From NCBI RefSeq assembly GCF_014651015.1, contig NZ_BMWB01000002.1, forward strand, positions 434,001-498,000: DNA of 64,000 nt, read 5' to 3'. The notes under the pieces are model-generated. The model searched no databases. It was given only the letters and a program-made list of their open reading frames with translations, and was not told the origin of the DNA. Origin of the DNA: Streptomyces xantholiticus. Its GTDB lineage: Bacteria > Actinomycetota > Actinomycetes > Streptomycetales > Streptomycetaceae. Below, piece by piece: positions 42,202 through 51,099 of the stretch; positions within the stretch are counted from its first letter, which is position 1; each line of letters opens with the position of its first letter. Both the position numbers and the translations under genes were made by a program.

Positions 42202-42810
42202 TCAGGCCTCCGACTTGATCAGCTTGCCGTCGGGCGCGATCACGAACCATTCGGCGTCCAGGCCCTGGCCGTTGACGTCACCGGCCGTCACGTCGCCCAC
42301 GTAGTAGTACAGCGGCCAGTCACCGTAGACGGCCTGTTCCGCGCCCGCGCCCAGTTTGACCTCCTTGAGGAGTGACGCGTCGGCGCCGCCCTCCGCCGTC
42401 ACATCCTTGGCCGAGATCAACGCCGGCCATACCGCGATGCAGTCGGCGTCGCAGTTCGCCTGGCCGGGCTTGTCCTTGGTGAAGCCGTACAGGGTGCGGC
42501 CCTGGTCGTCGACCAGGATCGTGCCGAGGTCCGTCTCGGCCGTGCGGACCGAGATCGAGGGGGCCGGCGCCTGCTTGGGCGGCGCGTCGGCGGCCGGCTC
42601 CTCGCCGGTGGGCGGGGTGGCGTCGGCCGCCGAGTCCGCCGGGGGCTCGGCCGGGGCCTGCTGGTCCGCCGGCTGCCCGGCGGGACCCGCGCCGTACGAC
42701 GAACCCGAGTCACCGGAGTCCTCGCACGCGGTCGCGGTCAGCAGCACCAGCGCCATCAGCGGGGCTGCGATCAGGGCCTTGGTGCGGCCACGGTTCCGGG
42801 TGCTGCGCAT
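42202..42810 (-). CDS. Lipoprotein with Yx(FWY)xxD repeats (COG4315 type)
   Basis: A 202-residue secreted lipoprotein with lipobox LTATAC. A 60-residue Pro/Ala/Asp-rich linker is followed by a domain with two Yx(FWY)xxD motifs (LYGFTKDKPG and LYYYVGD) and a CDADC pair between them. Proteins of this family are exported and of unknown function. ATG 42810 has GAGGGA about ten bases upstream. It is divergent from the CHRD protein gene, which is a recurring pairing of extracytoplasmic proteins. Confidence 0.85.
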   Translation of the reverse strand: MRSTRNRGRTKALIAAPLMALVLLTATACEDSGDSGSSYGAGPAGQPADQQAPAEPPADSAADATPPTGEEPAADAPPKQAPAPSISVRTAETDLGTILVDDQGRTLYGFTKDKPGQANCDADCIAVWPALISAKDVTAEGGADASLLKEVKLGAGAEQAVYGDWPLYYYVGDVTAGDVNGQGLDAEWFVIAPDGKLIKSEA

Positions 42811-42992
42811 GGTCTGATCCCTCGGCTTCCGGTGCTGTAGCGGGCAGTTCGTACGGCGGGTGGTACGGCCTCGACCGAGCGGCTGTTCAATCGGATCCAA
42901 TGGACCTCTCGTTGAACGGCCCGCGCGGGCACCGCGTACAAGACCCCGACCGACCACGACCGGGTCGGCCCCCAATGAGAGGTACATCCGCA

Positions 42993-43931
42993 ATGCACAA
43001 GCGCACTCTCGCCGTGCCGGCCGCCGCCCTCGTGCTGGCCGTGGCCGGTGTCGTCCCAGCCGTCGCACATGACAGCCATGGAGGGGGGCGAAGTCTGTCG
43101 CAGTCCGCCGCCACGTTCACGAAACCCAGCCACGGCAAGGCCGTCACCTTCGCCGTCGTCCTCACCGGCGCGCACGAGGTGCCCGACGCGAGCGGGGCCG
43201 CCGTGAACGATCCGGACGGAAAGGCGGTGGCCCTGATGCAGGTGAAGGGCGACCGCGTGGTGTTCGCGATGCAGTGGGAAGGGTTCGTGCCGAGCCAGGG
43301 CCACATCCACCAGGGCGCCGCGGGGCAGAACGGCGACGTCAAGGTGCCGCTGTTCGGCACCCCGATGCCCGATTCGCTGCACTCGGCCGCCGGGCACGCG
43401 ACCTTGACCGACGCCGAGCTCGCGAAGAGCATCATCGAGCATCCGTCCGGGTTCTACATGAACCTGCACAGCGAGGAGTTCCCCGGCGGGGCGGTCCGCG
43501 GCCAGCTGAAGCAACTGCACGAGAACATCAACCCGCTCCACATCATCAAGGGCGGCAAGCTACGGGCCCTCGCCAACGGTGCCCAGGAGGTCGCCAACAA
43601 CGACGCGACGAAGGTCAACGACCGGGACGGCAAGGCGGTGACGTTCCTGCACCCCAAGGGCCGGACCGTCGACTTCTCGCTGGCGTGGGTCAACATCAAG
43701 GCCCCCAGCGCCGCGCACATCCACAAGGGCGAATTCGGCAAGAACGGCGACGTGGTGATGGGCTTCTTCGACAAGCCGATTCCCGAGGGCCTGTTCGCCG
43801 TCTCCGGGCGGCTGAACGACCAGCACGCCGGAGTGGTCGAGGAGATCCGCAACAACCCGTGGGGCTTCTACTCCAACATCCACACCGAGGAGTTCCCGGA
43901 CGGGGCGGTCCGCGGCCAGCTCTTCCACTAG
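42993..43931 (+). CDS. Secreted protein with two CHRD domains
   Basis: A 312-residue exported protein. A signal peptide ends around AVAHDSH. Two CHRD domains follow, each with the pattern HIHxGxxGxNGDV, then a loop, then FYxNxHxEEFPxGAVRGQL. The first copy ends near residue 175 and the second fills the C-terminus. CHRD domains occur in chordin and in many bacterial extracellular proteins; their role in bacteria is unknown. GAGAGG lies about ten bases before ATG 42993. Just after the stop, an Asp-rich stretch exists in the +1 frame, which may be a remnant tail. Confidence 0.88.
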   Translation: MHKRTLAVPAAALVLAVAGVVPAVAHDSHGGGRSLSQSAATFTKPSHGKAVTFAVVLTGAHEVPDASGAAVNDPDGKAVALMQVKGDRVVFAMQWEGFVPSQGHIHQGAAGQNGDVKVPLFGTPMPDSLHSAAGHATLTDAELAKSIIEHPSGFYMNLHSEEFPGGAVRGQLKQLHENINPLHIIKGGKLRALANGAQEVANNDATKVNDRDGKAVTFLHPKGRTVDFSLAWVNIKAPSAAHIHKGEFGKNGDVVMGFFDKPIPEGLFAVSGRLNDQHAGVVEEIRNNPWGFYSNIHTEEFPDGAVRGQLFH

Positions 43932-44037
43932 GAGGACCGACCGCCACGACGACCGGGACGATGACGACCAGGACGCCGACGGCGACGGTCTGTGCTCGGG
44001 ACGAACAGTGACAGCGAAAACGCGAGAGGCGGCAGCA

Positions 44038-44340
44038 ATGGCCAGGGTTCCCGCAGCGGCGGTGGCGGCAGGCGGACTCGTCGGCGGGTACGGCGTGGCC
44101 CGGTGGACCAGGAAGCGTCCCCTCGGCGGGGTCGCTCTCGCCGCGGCCGGCGCCGTGGCCGCCCGGCAATGGCACCAGGTCGCCGGGCCGAAGGCGGCGG
44201 CCGGGCTGAGCGCCGCGTACGTGGCCGCGTTCGCCGGGTCGCGCCCGCTCGCCAGGAAGGTCGGCGCGTGGCCGGCGGTGTTCACGGCGGCCGCCGGGGT
44301 GGCGCTGGCCTCGTGGACGGTCACGCGGCGCAGTCACTGA
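44038..44340 (+). CDS. Small hydrophobic protein of unknown function
   Basis: A 100-residue Ala/Gly-rich protein with three or four short hydrophobic segments (AAAVAAGGLVGGYGVA, GVALAAAGAVAA, GLSAAYVAAFAG, WPAVFTAAAGVALASW) separated by basic residues, probably a small membrane protein. GAGAGG precedes ATG 44038 by eight bases; an upstream GTG at 44008 is possible. I do not recognise a family. It lies between the CHRD gene and the convergent DUF445 gene. Confidence 0.55.
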   Translation: MARVPAAAVAAGGLVGGYGVARWTRKRPLGGVALAAAGAVAARQWHQVAGPKAAAGLSAAYVAAFAGSRPLARKVGAWPAVFTAAAGVALASWTVTRRSH

Positions 44341-44510
44341 CGGAGCCGGGGCCGGGCCCGGATCCCCGGGACACAGATCCCTGGGACTCCGATCCCCGGG
44401 TCCGAGAGTCCCCGAGATCGGGCTGAACGCTTCCGGCACACCGTACGTATTCATCCACACCTCCCCGTAGAGGCGTTGGGCGCGTGACCATCAGGCAGGG
44501 ACCGGTCACG

Positions 44511-44604
44511 CGCCCAGCACATGTCCGGGGCCGGACGACCGGACCCTCACCCGCCCAGCGCACGTCCGGGGCCGGACGACCGGACCCTCACGCGCCCAGC
44601 GCGT
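44511..44604. repeat. 41-bp tandem repeat, about 2.3 copies, at the 3' end of the DUF445 gene
   Basis: Units start CGCCCAGC at 44511, 44552 and 44593, exactly 41 bp apart; the first two share TCCGGGGCCGGACGACCGGA and flanking CCCTCAC. The third unit is the tail of the DUF445 coding sequence (stop at 44588-44590), so the upstream copies look like duplications of the gene end. Each unit contains the palindrome-like TCCGGGGCCGGA. Confidence 0.85.
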
Positions 44605-45937
44605 GCGCGACGGTGTAGATGAGCAGGCCGGCCAGCGCGCCGACCACCGTGCCGTTGATCCGGATGAACTGGAGGTCGCGGCCGATGTGCGCCTCGATCT
44701 TGCGGGAGGTGTGCTCCGCGTCCCAGCTCGCGACGGTTTCCGAGATGAGCGAGGTGATCTCCCCGCGGTACGTCGTCACCACGTACACCGCCGCCTCCTC
44801 CACCCAGCCGTCCACCTTCGCCTGGAGCCGGCTGTCCGTCGCGAGGCGCGACCCGAGGGAGAGCAGCGAGGCGCGGGCCCGCATCCGCAGCTCGCTCCGG
44901 TCGTCCTCCGCCGCCGAGATGATCATGGCGCGGACGGAGGACCAGGCCGACGCGATCACGTCCTGCACCTCGGTGCGCGACAGCAGCTCCGACTTCATGC
45001 GCTCCACGCGGGCGCGGGTGTCCGTGTCCGACTGGAGGTCCGCGGCGAAGTCGCCGAGGAAGCGGTCGATCGCCCCGCGCGCCGGGTGGCCGGGCATGTC
45101 GCGCATCTCGGTGACGAAACGCACCAGCTCCTTGTAGACGCGCTCGCCGACCTTCCTGTCCACGAAGCGCGGGGTCCAGCCGGGCGCCCCGCCCTCGACG
45201 GCGTCCATCACGGAGCCGGAATGGAGGATCAGCCAGTCGTGCGCACGGGTGCAGATCAGGTCGACGGCACGGTGGTGGGCGCCGTCCGCGACGACCTTCT
45301 GGAGCGTCTTGCCGATACCGGGCGCGATCTCGGCGGCCTCGGCGCGGCGGGTGATCGCCTCGCCGACGACCGCCTGCACATCGGAGTCGCGCAGCACGGT
45401 CAGCGCGCCGCGCAGGGCGGTCGACAGTTCGGCGGTGACCCGGTCGGCGTGCGCGGGTTCGGCGAGCCAGGCCCCGAGCCGGCTGCCGATGCCGACGGCG
45501 CGGAGCCTGAGCCGTACGACGTCGCCCGAGAGGAAGTTCTCGCCGACGAACGAGCCGAGGGAAGCGCCGAGCTGGTCCTTCTTGTTCGGGATGATCGCGG
45601 TGTGCGGGATGGGGATGCCGAGCGGGTGGCGGAAGAGGGCGGTGACGGCGAACCAGTCGGCGAGCGCGCCGACCATGCCGGCCTCGGCCGCCGCCGCGAC
45701 GTAACCGGCCCAGGCACCGAGGCCCGCGTTCTTCGCCCAGGTGGCGAGGACGAAGACGAGCGCGACGAGCAGCAGCAGCCCGGTCGCGGTCGTCTTCATC
45801 CGCCGCACACCACGCCGCTTCTCCTCGTCGGCCTCGGTGTACGCGAACGACGGCAGGGCCGTCGAGGGGGCCGGCCGGGCGCTCGTGCCGCCGACCCGGT
45901 CACCGCCGCCCGGCTTGCCCAGTTCTGTACGTTCCAT
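44588..45937 (-). CDS. DUF445 family membrane protein
   Basis: A 449-residue protein. After a 45-residue soluble N-terminus comes a membrane helix (TGLLLLVALVFVLATWA), then GALADWFAVTALFRHPLGIPIPHTAIIPNKKDQLG, the signature of DUF445. A long helical body and a C-terminal helix (VVGALAGLLIYTVAHAL) follow. The function is unknown; family members are inner-membrane proteins with a large cytoplasmic domain. ATG 45937 has GGGTGGAG just upstream. The 3' end takes part in a 41-bp tandem repeat. Confidence 0.88.
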   Translation of the reverse strand: MERTELGKPGGGDRVGGTSARPAPSTALPSFAYTEADEEKRRGVRRMKTTATGLLLLVALVFVLATWAKNAGLGAWAGYVAAAAEAGMVGALADWFAVTALFRHPLGIPIPHTAIIPNKKDQLGASLGSFVGENFLSGDVVRLRLRAVGIGSRLGAWLAEPAHADRVTAELSTALRGALTVLRDSDVQAVVGEAITRRAEAAEIAPGIGKTLQKVVADGAHHRAVDLICTRAHDWLILHSGSVMDAVEGGAPGWTPRFVDRKVGERVYKELVRFVTEMRDMPGHPARGAIDRFLGDFAADLQSDTDTRARVERMKSELLSRTEVQDVIASAWSSVRAMIISAAEDDRSELRMRARASLLSLGSRLATDSRLQAKVDGWVEEAAVYVVTTYRGEITSLISETVASWDAEHTSRKIEAHIGRDLQFIRINGTVVGALAGLLIYTVAHALGA

Positions 45938-46050
45938 CCGCTCCACCCGTCCGCGCCTGCGTCCGTACGCAATGTCCCTACCACTCGTCCCTACATCAGG
46001 TACTCCTGGGCGGCACATCGAGTTCCCGGACCATGCCGGATGATGTGTGC

Positions 46051-47295
46051 ATGAATAAGCGTCAGGGGTATGTGAATCTCGCTGCCCTCATGGCCACAGT
46101 TGCCCTCATTTGTGGCGGTATCTACCTCGGTGTCGGCTCCTTCAAGAAGAAACCCGAGCTTCGTACGCCCCCGGCCGCCGTACCGGAATGGATCGGCACC
46201 TGGTCCGCGAGTCCCGTCGCCGCCGCAGCGGCCACCTCCGCGGTCGGCGCGCCCAGCGGCCGCGACGGCCGTTCCGTGCGGAACGTCGTGCACACCAGCA
46301 TCGGCGGCACGGCCGCCCGCGTCACCTTCTCCAATCTGTACGGCACCGAGCCGCTGCGGATCACCGGCGCATCGCTCGCCGTACGCGCGGGCACCGGCCC
46401 GGCCGCCGTCGAGGGCAGCCTGCGCCGGATGACCTTCGACGGGGCGCACGAGGTGACCGTCGAGCCCGGCGGGCTGATCGTCAGCGACCCGGTCGTCCTG
46501 CGTATCCCGTACGACGGCGACCTGCTGATCTCCGTCCACACCCCGGCGCCCGGCGGCCCGGCCACCAGCCACCCGCACGCCGTCCAGACCTCCTATCTGG
46601 CGGACGGCGACGCCACGCGGGACGAGACGGGCGACGCGTACGAGGAGCAGACCAGCTCCTGGCACCACGTCACCGCCGTAGACGTCCTGACCTCGCAGGC
46701 ACGCGGCGCGATCGTCGCCGTCGGCGACTCGATCACCGACGGGGTCTCCGCGACCCCCGGCGCCAACAAGCGGTGGCCGGACGTGCTCGCCGACCGGCTC
46801 GGCGGCCGCTACGGCGTACTCAACCAGGGCATCAGCGGCAACCGGCTGCTGGAGTACGGGCGCGGCCCCAGCACCCTGGAACGCTTCGACCGTGACGTCC
46901 TGGCGCGGTCCGGCGCGCGGACCGTGATCGTCGCCATAGGCATCAACGACGTACTGCGCGCACCGCACGCGCCCACCGCGGACCACGTGACCGCGGGCCT
47001 GACCGAGCTCGCCGACCGCGCCCACGCCCGCGGGTGGCGGGTGATCGGCTCCACGCTCGCGCCGTGCGGCGGCCACCCCCGCTGCACCGCGTCCGCGGAA
47101 GCGGAACGCCTGAAGATCAACCAATCGATCCGCTCGGGCGGCATCTTCGACGCGGTGGTCGACTTCGACGCAGCGCTGCGGGATCCGTACGCACCGGGGC
47201 GGCTGAGGCCGGTGTACGACTCGGGGGATCATCTGCATCCCAGCGATGCGGGGTTCGTACGGATGGGGACGACGGTGGATCTGGCAGCGCTGTAA
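46051..47295 (+). CDS. Membrane-anchored SGNH/GDSL hydrolase
   Basis: A 414-residue protein with an uncleaved-looking N-terminal helix (LAALMATVALICGGIYLGVG). A beta-rich domain spans about 45-215, and an SGNH hydrolase domain follows with block I VAVGDSITDG, block II Gly in GISGNRL, block III GINDVLR and block V DHLHPSDAG. It should hydrolyse an ester outside the membrane, perhaps acetyl groups on wall or capsule polymers. The start is ATG 46051 or ATG 46033; neither has a good ribosome-binding site. It is divergent from the DUF445 gene. Confidence 0.9.
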   Translation: MNKRQGYVNLAALMATVALICGGIYLGVGSFKKKPELRTPPAAVPEWIGTWSASPVAAAAATSAVGAPSGRDGRSVRNVVHTSIGGTAARVTFSNLYGTEPLRITGASLAVRAGTGPAAVEGSLRRMTFDGAHEVTVEPGGLIVSDPVVLRIPYDGDLLISVHTPAPGGPATSHPHAVQTSYLADGDATRDETGDAYEEQTSSWHHVTAVDVLTSQARGAIVAVGDSITDGVSATPGANKRWPDVLADRLGGRYGVLNQGISGNRLLEYGRGPSTLERFDRDVLARSGARTVIVAIGINDVLRAPHAPTADHVTAGLTELADRAHARGWRVIGSTLAPCGGHPRCTASAEAERLKINQSIRSGGIFDAVVDFDAALRDPYAPGRLRPVYDSGDHLHPSDAGFVRMGTTVDLAAL

Positions 47296-47675
47296 CGCGG
47301 GCCGGGCCTCGCCCTGCGACGGGCTTGCCGCCCGCTTCCCGCTGTGTGCGGCTCCACCGCGTGGCGGTCTCTGCCGGGACCGAAGCACGCGGCAATTCGA
47401 GCCCACCGGTATTCGAGGTGCCGGGGTCGGGGCGCCGGGCCGGGGCGGACCCCCGACAGACGGCCAATCTCAGCCCGCCGGCGTTTGAGGCGCGGGGGAA
47501 CGGGTCCATGGGGGCGCAGCCCCCGTAGGAACGGGGCCCGGGGCGGAGCCCCGGGTCGGGAAGGGGCGGGCAGGCGAAACGGCCCCGCGCAGCGGCCACC
47601 CCCGCCCCGCGCCCACCACGCCCCGGGCAACACACCGCCACGCCCCAGGGCACCCGGTCAAGCCCGCCGCAGACG
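47296..47675. repeat. Non-coding spacer with dispersed streptomycete repeat
   Basis: A 380-nt spacer between convergent genes. It includes AATCTCAGCCCGCCGGCGTTTGAGG near 47464-47488 (a motif dispersed in streptomycete intergenic DNA) and CGGCCCCGCGCAGCGG near 47580, related to 9707-9760. A tract GGGGCCCGGGGCGGAGCCCCGGG near 47537 can form a hairpin. No gene is supported. Confidence 0.5.
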
Positions 47676-48371
47676 CTACGCGCCTCCGCCCAGCTCCTTG
47701 CGGTCGTCCCGGTCGTCCCCCTTCATGAGCTTCCGCTCACGTTCACGCTCCGCCTTCAGCCGCTGCTTCTCCGCCCGCGTGAGCTTGCGCTCCACACCGA
47801 CGCCGCCCATCAGCGCCAGACCCCTGATGATCACGCGGGGCGCTTCCGGGTCGGGGGTGGCATCGACGCGGCCTCGTTCGTCGAAGCCGCCCATCAGACC
47901 GATGCCTCTGACTTCGACGTTCAGGCCGGGCGGCACGGTGACCTGGATGCCGCCCATGATCGCGATGCAGTCGATCACGGTCTCCCGGTCCTCGAACCGG
48001 GCTTCGCGCAGGTCCAGCTCGCCGCCGCCCATCAGGGCGAACGCGGTGAACCTCCGGCCGACGGTCCAGCTCCCCCGCCGCCCGAAGCCGCCCCAGAACG
48101 AGAACGCGCCCTTAGAGGTGGCCGGCCCGCCGACCCGGCCCGACCAGGTGGTGCGGGGGCCTTCGACGGCAGAGGCGGGGCCGGCCGGCACCGGCAGGTC
48201 GCGCACCAGCGGCTCCAAGTCACCGTGCGTGCGCGCCCGGTACGCCGCGTCCAGGCGCTGTTCGAACTCGTTCATGTCGAGCCGCCCTTCGGCGACGGCG
48301 TCCCGCAGCCGCTCGGCGACCCGCTCGCGTTCGGCGTCGGAGGCGCGCATCTCGGGGAGTTCGCTCGTCAT
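47676..48371 (-). CDS. DUF1707 and LiaF-like (DUF2154-type) domain protein
   Basis: A 231-residue cytoplasmic protein. An N-terminal DUF1707 domain (MRASDAERERVAERLRDAVAEGRLDMNEFEQRLDAAYRARTHGDL) is followed by a beta-solenoid-like region with repeated IMGG/LMGG turns (ALMGGGELDL, AIMGGIQV, GLMGGFDE, LALMGG), as in the C-terminal domain of LiaF/YvqF envelope-stress proteins, and by a Lys/Arg/Glu coiled tail. It has no membrane helix. A regulatory role in envelope stress is possible by analogy. It is in the same direction as the ABC-2 exporter operon, 26 nt downstream of its last gene, so it may be the fourth gene of that unit. Confidence 0.85.
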   Translation of the reverse strand: MTSELPEMRASDAERERVAERLRDAVAEGRLDMNEFEQRLDAAYRARTHGDLEPLVRDLPVPAGPASAVEGPRTTWSGRVGGPATSKGAFSFWGGFGRRGSWTVGRRFTAFALMGGGELDLREARFEDRETVIDCIAIMGGIQVTVPPGLNVEVRGIGLMGGFDERGRVDATPDPEAPRVIIRGLALMGGVGVERKLTRAEKQRLKAERERERKLMKGDDRDDRKELGGGA

Positions 48372-48397
48372 ACCGGCAGCCTAGTCAAGCAAACCGG

Positions 48398-49354
48398 TCA
48401 GGCCGAGCGCTCCGCGTACATCTTCGCGATCACCGCTTCGATGTCCGGCTCCCGCACCGACAGGTCCACCAGCGGATACCGTTCCGCCAGCGCCGCCACC
48501 AGCGGCGCCGCCGACACCGAGGCGGGGAACGCCAGCCACTGCCGCGGCCCCTCCACCTTCAGCGTCCGGGCCGACTCCAGGTCGATGGGCGGCAGCTCTC
48601 GTTCCAGGTCCACCACCAGTGTCCGCTCGCTCTCGCCCACTTCGTGCAGCCCTGCCAGGGCCCCGTCGTACATCAGCCGCCCGTGGTCGATGACCATCAC
48701 ACGTTTGCACAGCTGTTCGATGTCGGTCAGGTCGTGCGTGGTCAGCAGGACCGTGGTGCCGCGTTCCGCGTTCAGTTCGCGCAGGAACCGACGGACCTTC
48801 GCCTTGGAGATGACGTCGAGTCCGATGGTGGGCTCGTCCAGGTACAGCACCTCGGGGTCGTGCAGCAGCGCGGCCGCGATGTCGCCGCGCATCCGTTGCC
48901 CCAGCGACAGCTGACGCACCGGCACCTCCAAGAGCTCCGCCAGGTCGAGCAGTTCGACGCAGCGGTCCAGGTTCTGCCGGAAGACCGGGTCGGGGATGCG
49001 GTACATGCGGTGCATCAGCCGGTACGAGTCGCGCAGCGGCAGGTCCCACCAGAGTGTCGTGCGCTGCCCGAAGACGACGCCGATGCGCTGCGCGAGCCGC
49101 GTCCGCTCCTTCGACGGGTCGATGCCCGCGACCCGGAGCCGGCCGCCGCTGGGGGTGAGGATGCCGGTCAGCATCTTGATCGTGGTGGACTTGCCGGCGC
49201 CGTTCGGGCCGATGTAACCGACCATCTCGCCGCGGGGGACGGTGAAGCTGATTCCGTCGACGGCCCGCACCTGGTGCTTCTCCCTGCGCAGCCGGCCCGT
49301 CCTGCGTCGTACGTCGAAGACCTTCTCGACCTGGTCGAGTTCGATGAAATCCAC
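48398..49354 (-). CDS. ABC-2 type exporter ATP-binding protein
   Basis: A 318-residue ATPase. Walker A is GPNGAGKS, the signature is LSLGQRMRGDIAAALLHDPEVLYLDEPTIGLD including Walker B, and the H-loop is TTHD. A C-terminal extension of about 80 residues is typical of ATPases paired with DUF990-type permeases. The start is GTG 49354 with GAGGA upstream. It is the third gene of a three-gene unit with the two permeases. The substrate is unknown. Confidence 0.9.
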   Translation of the reverse strand: MDFIELDQVEKVFDVRRRTGRLRREKHQVRAVDGISFTVPRGEMVGYIGPNGAGKSTTIKMLTGILTPSGGRLRVAGIDPSKERTRLAQRIGVVFGQRTTLWWDLPLRDSYRLMHRMYRIPDPVFRQNLDRCVELLDLAELLEVPVRQLSLGQRMRGDIAAALLHDPEVLYLDEPTIGLDVISKAKVRRFLRELNAERGTTVLLTTHDLTDIEQLCKRVMVIDHGRLMYDGALAGLHEVGESERTLVVDLERELPPIDLESARTLKVEGPRQWLAFPASVSAAPLVAALAERYPLVDLSVREPDIEAVIAKMYAERSA

Positions 49355-49361
49355 TGTGTCC

Positions 49362-50165
49362 TCAGTTTCCGGTGCTTCGATACGAACGGAGCCCGGCCCT
49401 CCAGGCCAGTGCCGCGAGCCCGAGACAGCCGGCGGCGACGACGGGCGGCAGCAGCGCGAACCAGTCGGGCAGACCGATCGGGTCTTCGCGGCCCAGCACG
49501 TACAGCGAGGGCACCCAGTTGACGAAGGCCAGCGGTACGACGAACGTGACGCCGCGCACGAGGTCCTTCGCGAAGATCGACGGCGGGTACTGCAGCAGCG
49601 TGTTCCCGCCGTAGGTGAATGAGCTCTGCACCTCTGCCGCGTCCTGCGCGAAGAACTGGAACGCCGCACCCGCCACGAACACCGACGCGAAGATCGCGGC
49701 CCCGCAGAGCGGCATCAGCGCCAGCATCGCCGCTTTCGTCACCGTCCACTCGATGTCGAGGGTCACCAGTGCGTACGTGAGCACCAGCAGGCCCTGCGTG
49801 ATCCGTCCGAGGCGACGCAGCGCGAACCGGTCGGCGGCGACCTGGACGAGCACCGGCACCGGCCGTACGAGAAGGGTGTCGAGCGTGCCGTCCCGTACGC
49901 GGCGCCCCAGCCGGTCCATCGACCCCATCAGCAGGTCGGCGAGGCCGAAGGCGGTGCTCGTGGTCCCGTACAGGAACGCGACCTCCGGCAGCGAGTAGCC
50001 GCCCAGCGCGTCGACGTGCGAGAACATCAGCAGGATCGTGACGAAGTCGAAGGCGGTGGCCGCGAAGTTGCCGATCGTCGTCAGTGCGAACGACGCCCGG
50101 TACGCCATGGTGGAGCGCACCCACATCGCGACGATCAGCCCGTACGCCCTGAGCGCATCAGCCAC
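49362..50165 (-). CDS. ABC-2 type exporter permease (DUF990-like)
   Basis: A 267-residue membrane protein with about six helices (FALTTIGNFAATAFDFVTILLMF, LTYALVTLDIEW, AAIFASVFVAGAAFQFF and others) and the family segment RRVRDGTLDTLLVRPVPVLVQ. GTG 50165 overlaps the end of the upstream permease by eight bases. It should form the channel with its neighbour. Confidence 0.87.
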   Translation of the reverse strand: MADALRAYGLIVAMWVRSTMAYRASFALTTIGNFAATAFDFVTILLMFSHVDALGGYSLPEVAFLYGTTSTAFGLADLLMGSMDRLGRRVRDGTLDTLLVRPVPVLVQVAADRFALRRLGRITQGLLVLTYALVTLDIEWTVTKAAMLALMPLCGAAIFASVFVAGAAFQFFAQDAAEVQSSFTYGGNTLLQYPPSIFAKDLVRGVTFVVPLAFVNWVPSLYVLGREDPIGLPDWFALLPPVVAAGCLGLAALAWRAGLRSYRSTGN

Positions 50166-50958
50166 CCTGGACCACCACCCGGCGCGTCGCGACCGACTGC
50201 AGCGCCCGCCCGGCGGCCAGCAGGACGAGCGCCCAGCCGCCCTGGAAGGCGTATGCCCGGACCAGGTCCCAGCCCGTGTGCGTGCCGAGGAACACGTCGG
50301 CGGGGACCTGCAGCAGCGACGACCAGGGCAGTGCGCGGGCCACGTCGCCGAGCAGCCCGGGGAAGAGGTTCAGCGGCAGCAGCATCCCCGAGAAGAACAG
50401 GCCGACCAGCCAGCACATCTGCATCACGCCGGTGCCGTCCATCAGCCAGAACGCCGACAGCGCCACCAGGAACCGCACCGCGAAGCTCACCACCACGCCG
50501 AGCGCCACCGACACCAGGAAGGCCACCCATGTCAACGGCGAGACGGGCAGGGCCAGATCGAACGCCAGCGCACCGAGCACCATCGGCACGATGCCCCGCC
50601 CGAGCAGGTGGAAGGCGGCCCGGCCCAGGTCCCCGGCCAGCCACCACAATTGGAGGTCGGCCGGACGGTAGAGGTCGATGGCGATGTCACCGGTACGGAT
50701 GCGCTCGATCAGTTCGTCCTCGAAGCCGCCGCCCATCATGGCGCAGGTCATCAGGAGTGCCTGGCCCAGCCACACATAGGTGAGCGCTTGGGACTGGTCG
50801 TATCCGCCGAGCTGCGGACGCTCGTCCCACAGGGCGATATAGGTGTACGCGAGGATGAAACCGAAAACGGTGTTGGTGAACACCCCTGCCGCCGTCGCCA
50901 CCCGGTAGGTCGCATAGCGCCGGAACCCACCCGCCGCGACGACCGCATAGAGCCGCAC
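50158..50958 (-). CDS. ABC-2 type exporter permease
   Basis: A 266-residue membrane protein with about six helices and ELIERIRTGDIAIDLYRPADLQ, the cytoplasmic segment equivalent to RDGTLDTLLVRPV in its partner. GTG 50958 is chosen because GGAGGGG lies about eight bases upstream; the frame remains open to 51027. It is the first gene of the exporter operon. Confidence 0.85.
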   Translation of the reverse strand: MRLYAVVAAGGFRRYATYRVATAAGVFTNTVFGFILAYTYIALWDERPQLGGYDQSQALTYVWLGQALLMTCAMMGGGFEDELIERIRTGDIAIDLYRPADLQLWWLAGDLGRAAFHLLGRGIVPMVLGALAFDLALPVSPLTWVAFLVSVALGVVVSFAVRFLVALSAFWLMDGTGVMQMCWLVGLFFSGMLLPLNLFPGLLGDVARALPWSSLLQVPADVFLGTHTGWDLVRAYAFQGGWALVLLAAGRALQSVATRRVVVQGG

Positions 50959-51099
50959 GACCACTCCCCTCCACGCGACCGCCCCGGGCACCAAAGCGCA
51001 CGACCCTAGCTCAGGGCGACTGGCCACCGCGAGGGGATTTCCGGTGACGGAAGCGCCCGGATACGGGGGATATCGGGATGAAAAGTGCAGTATGGGTCC

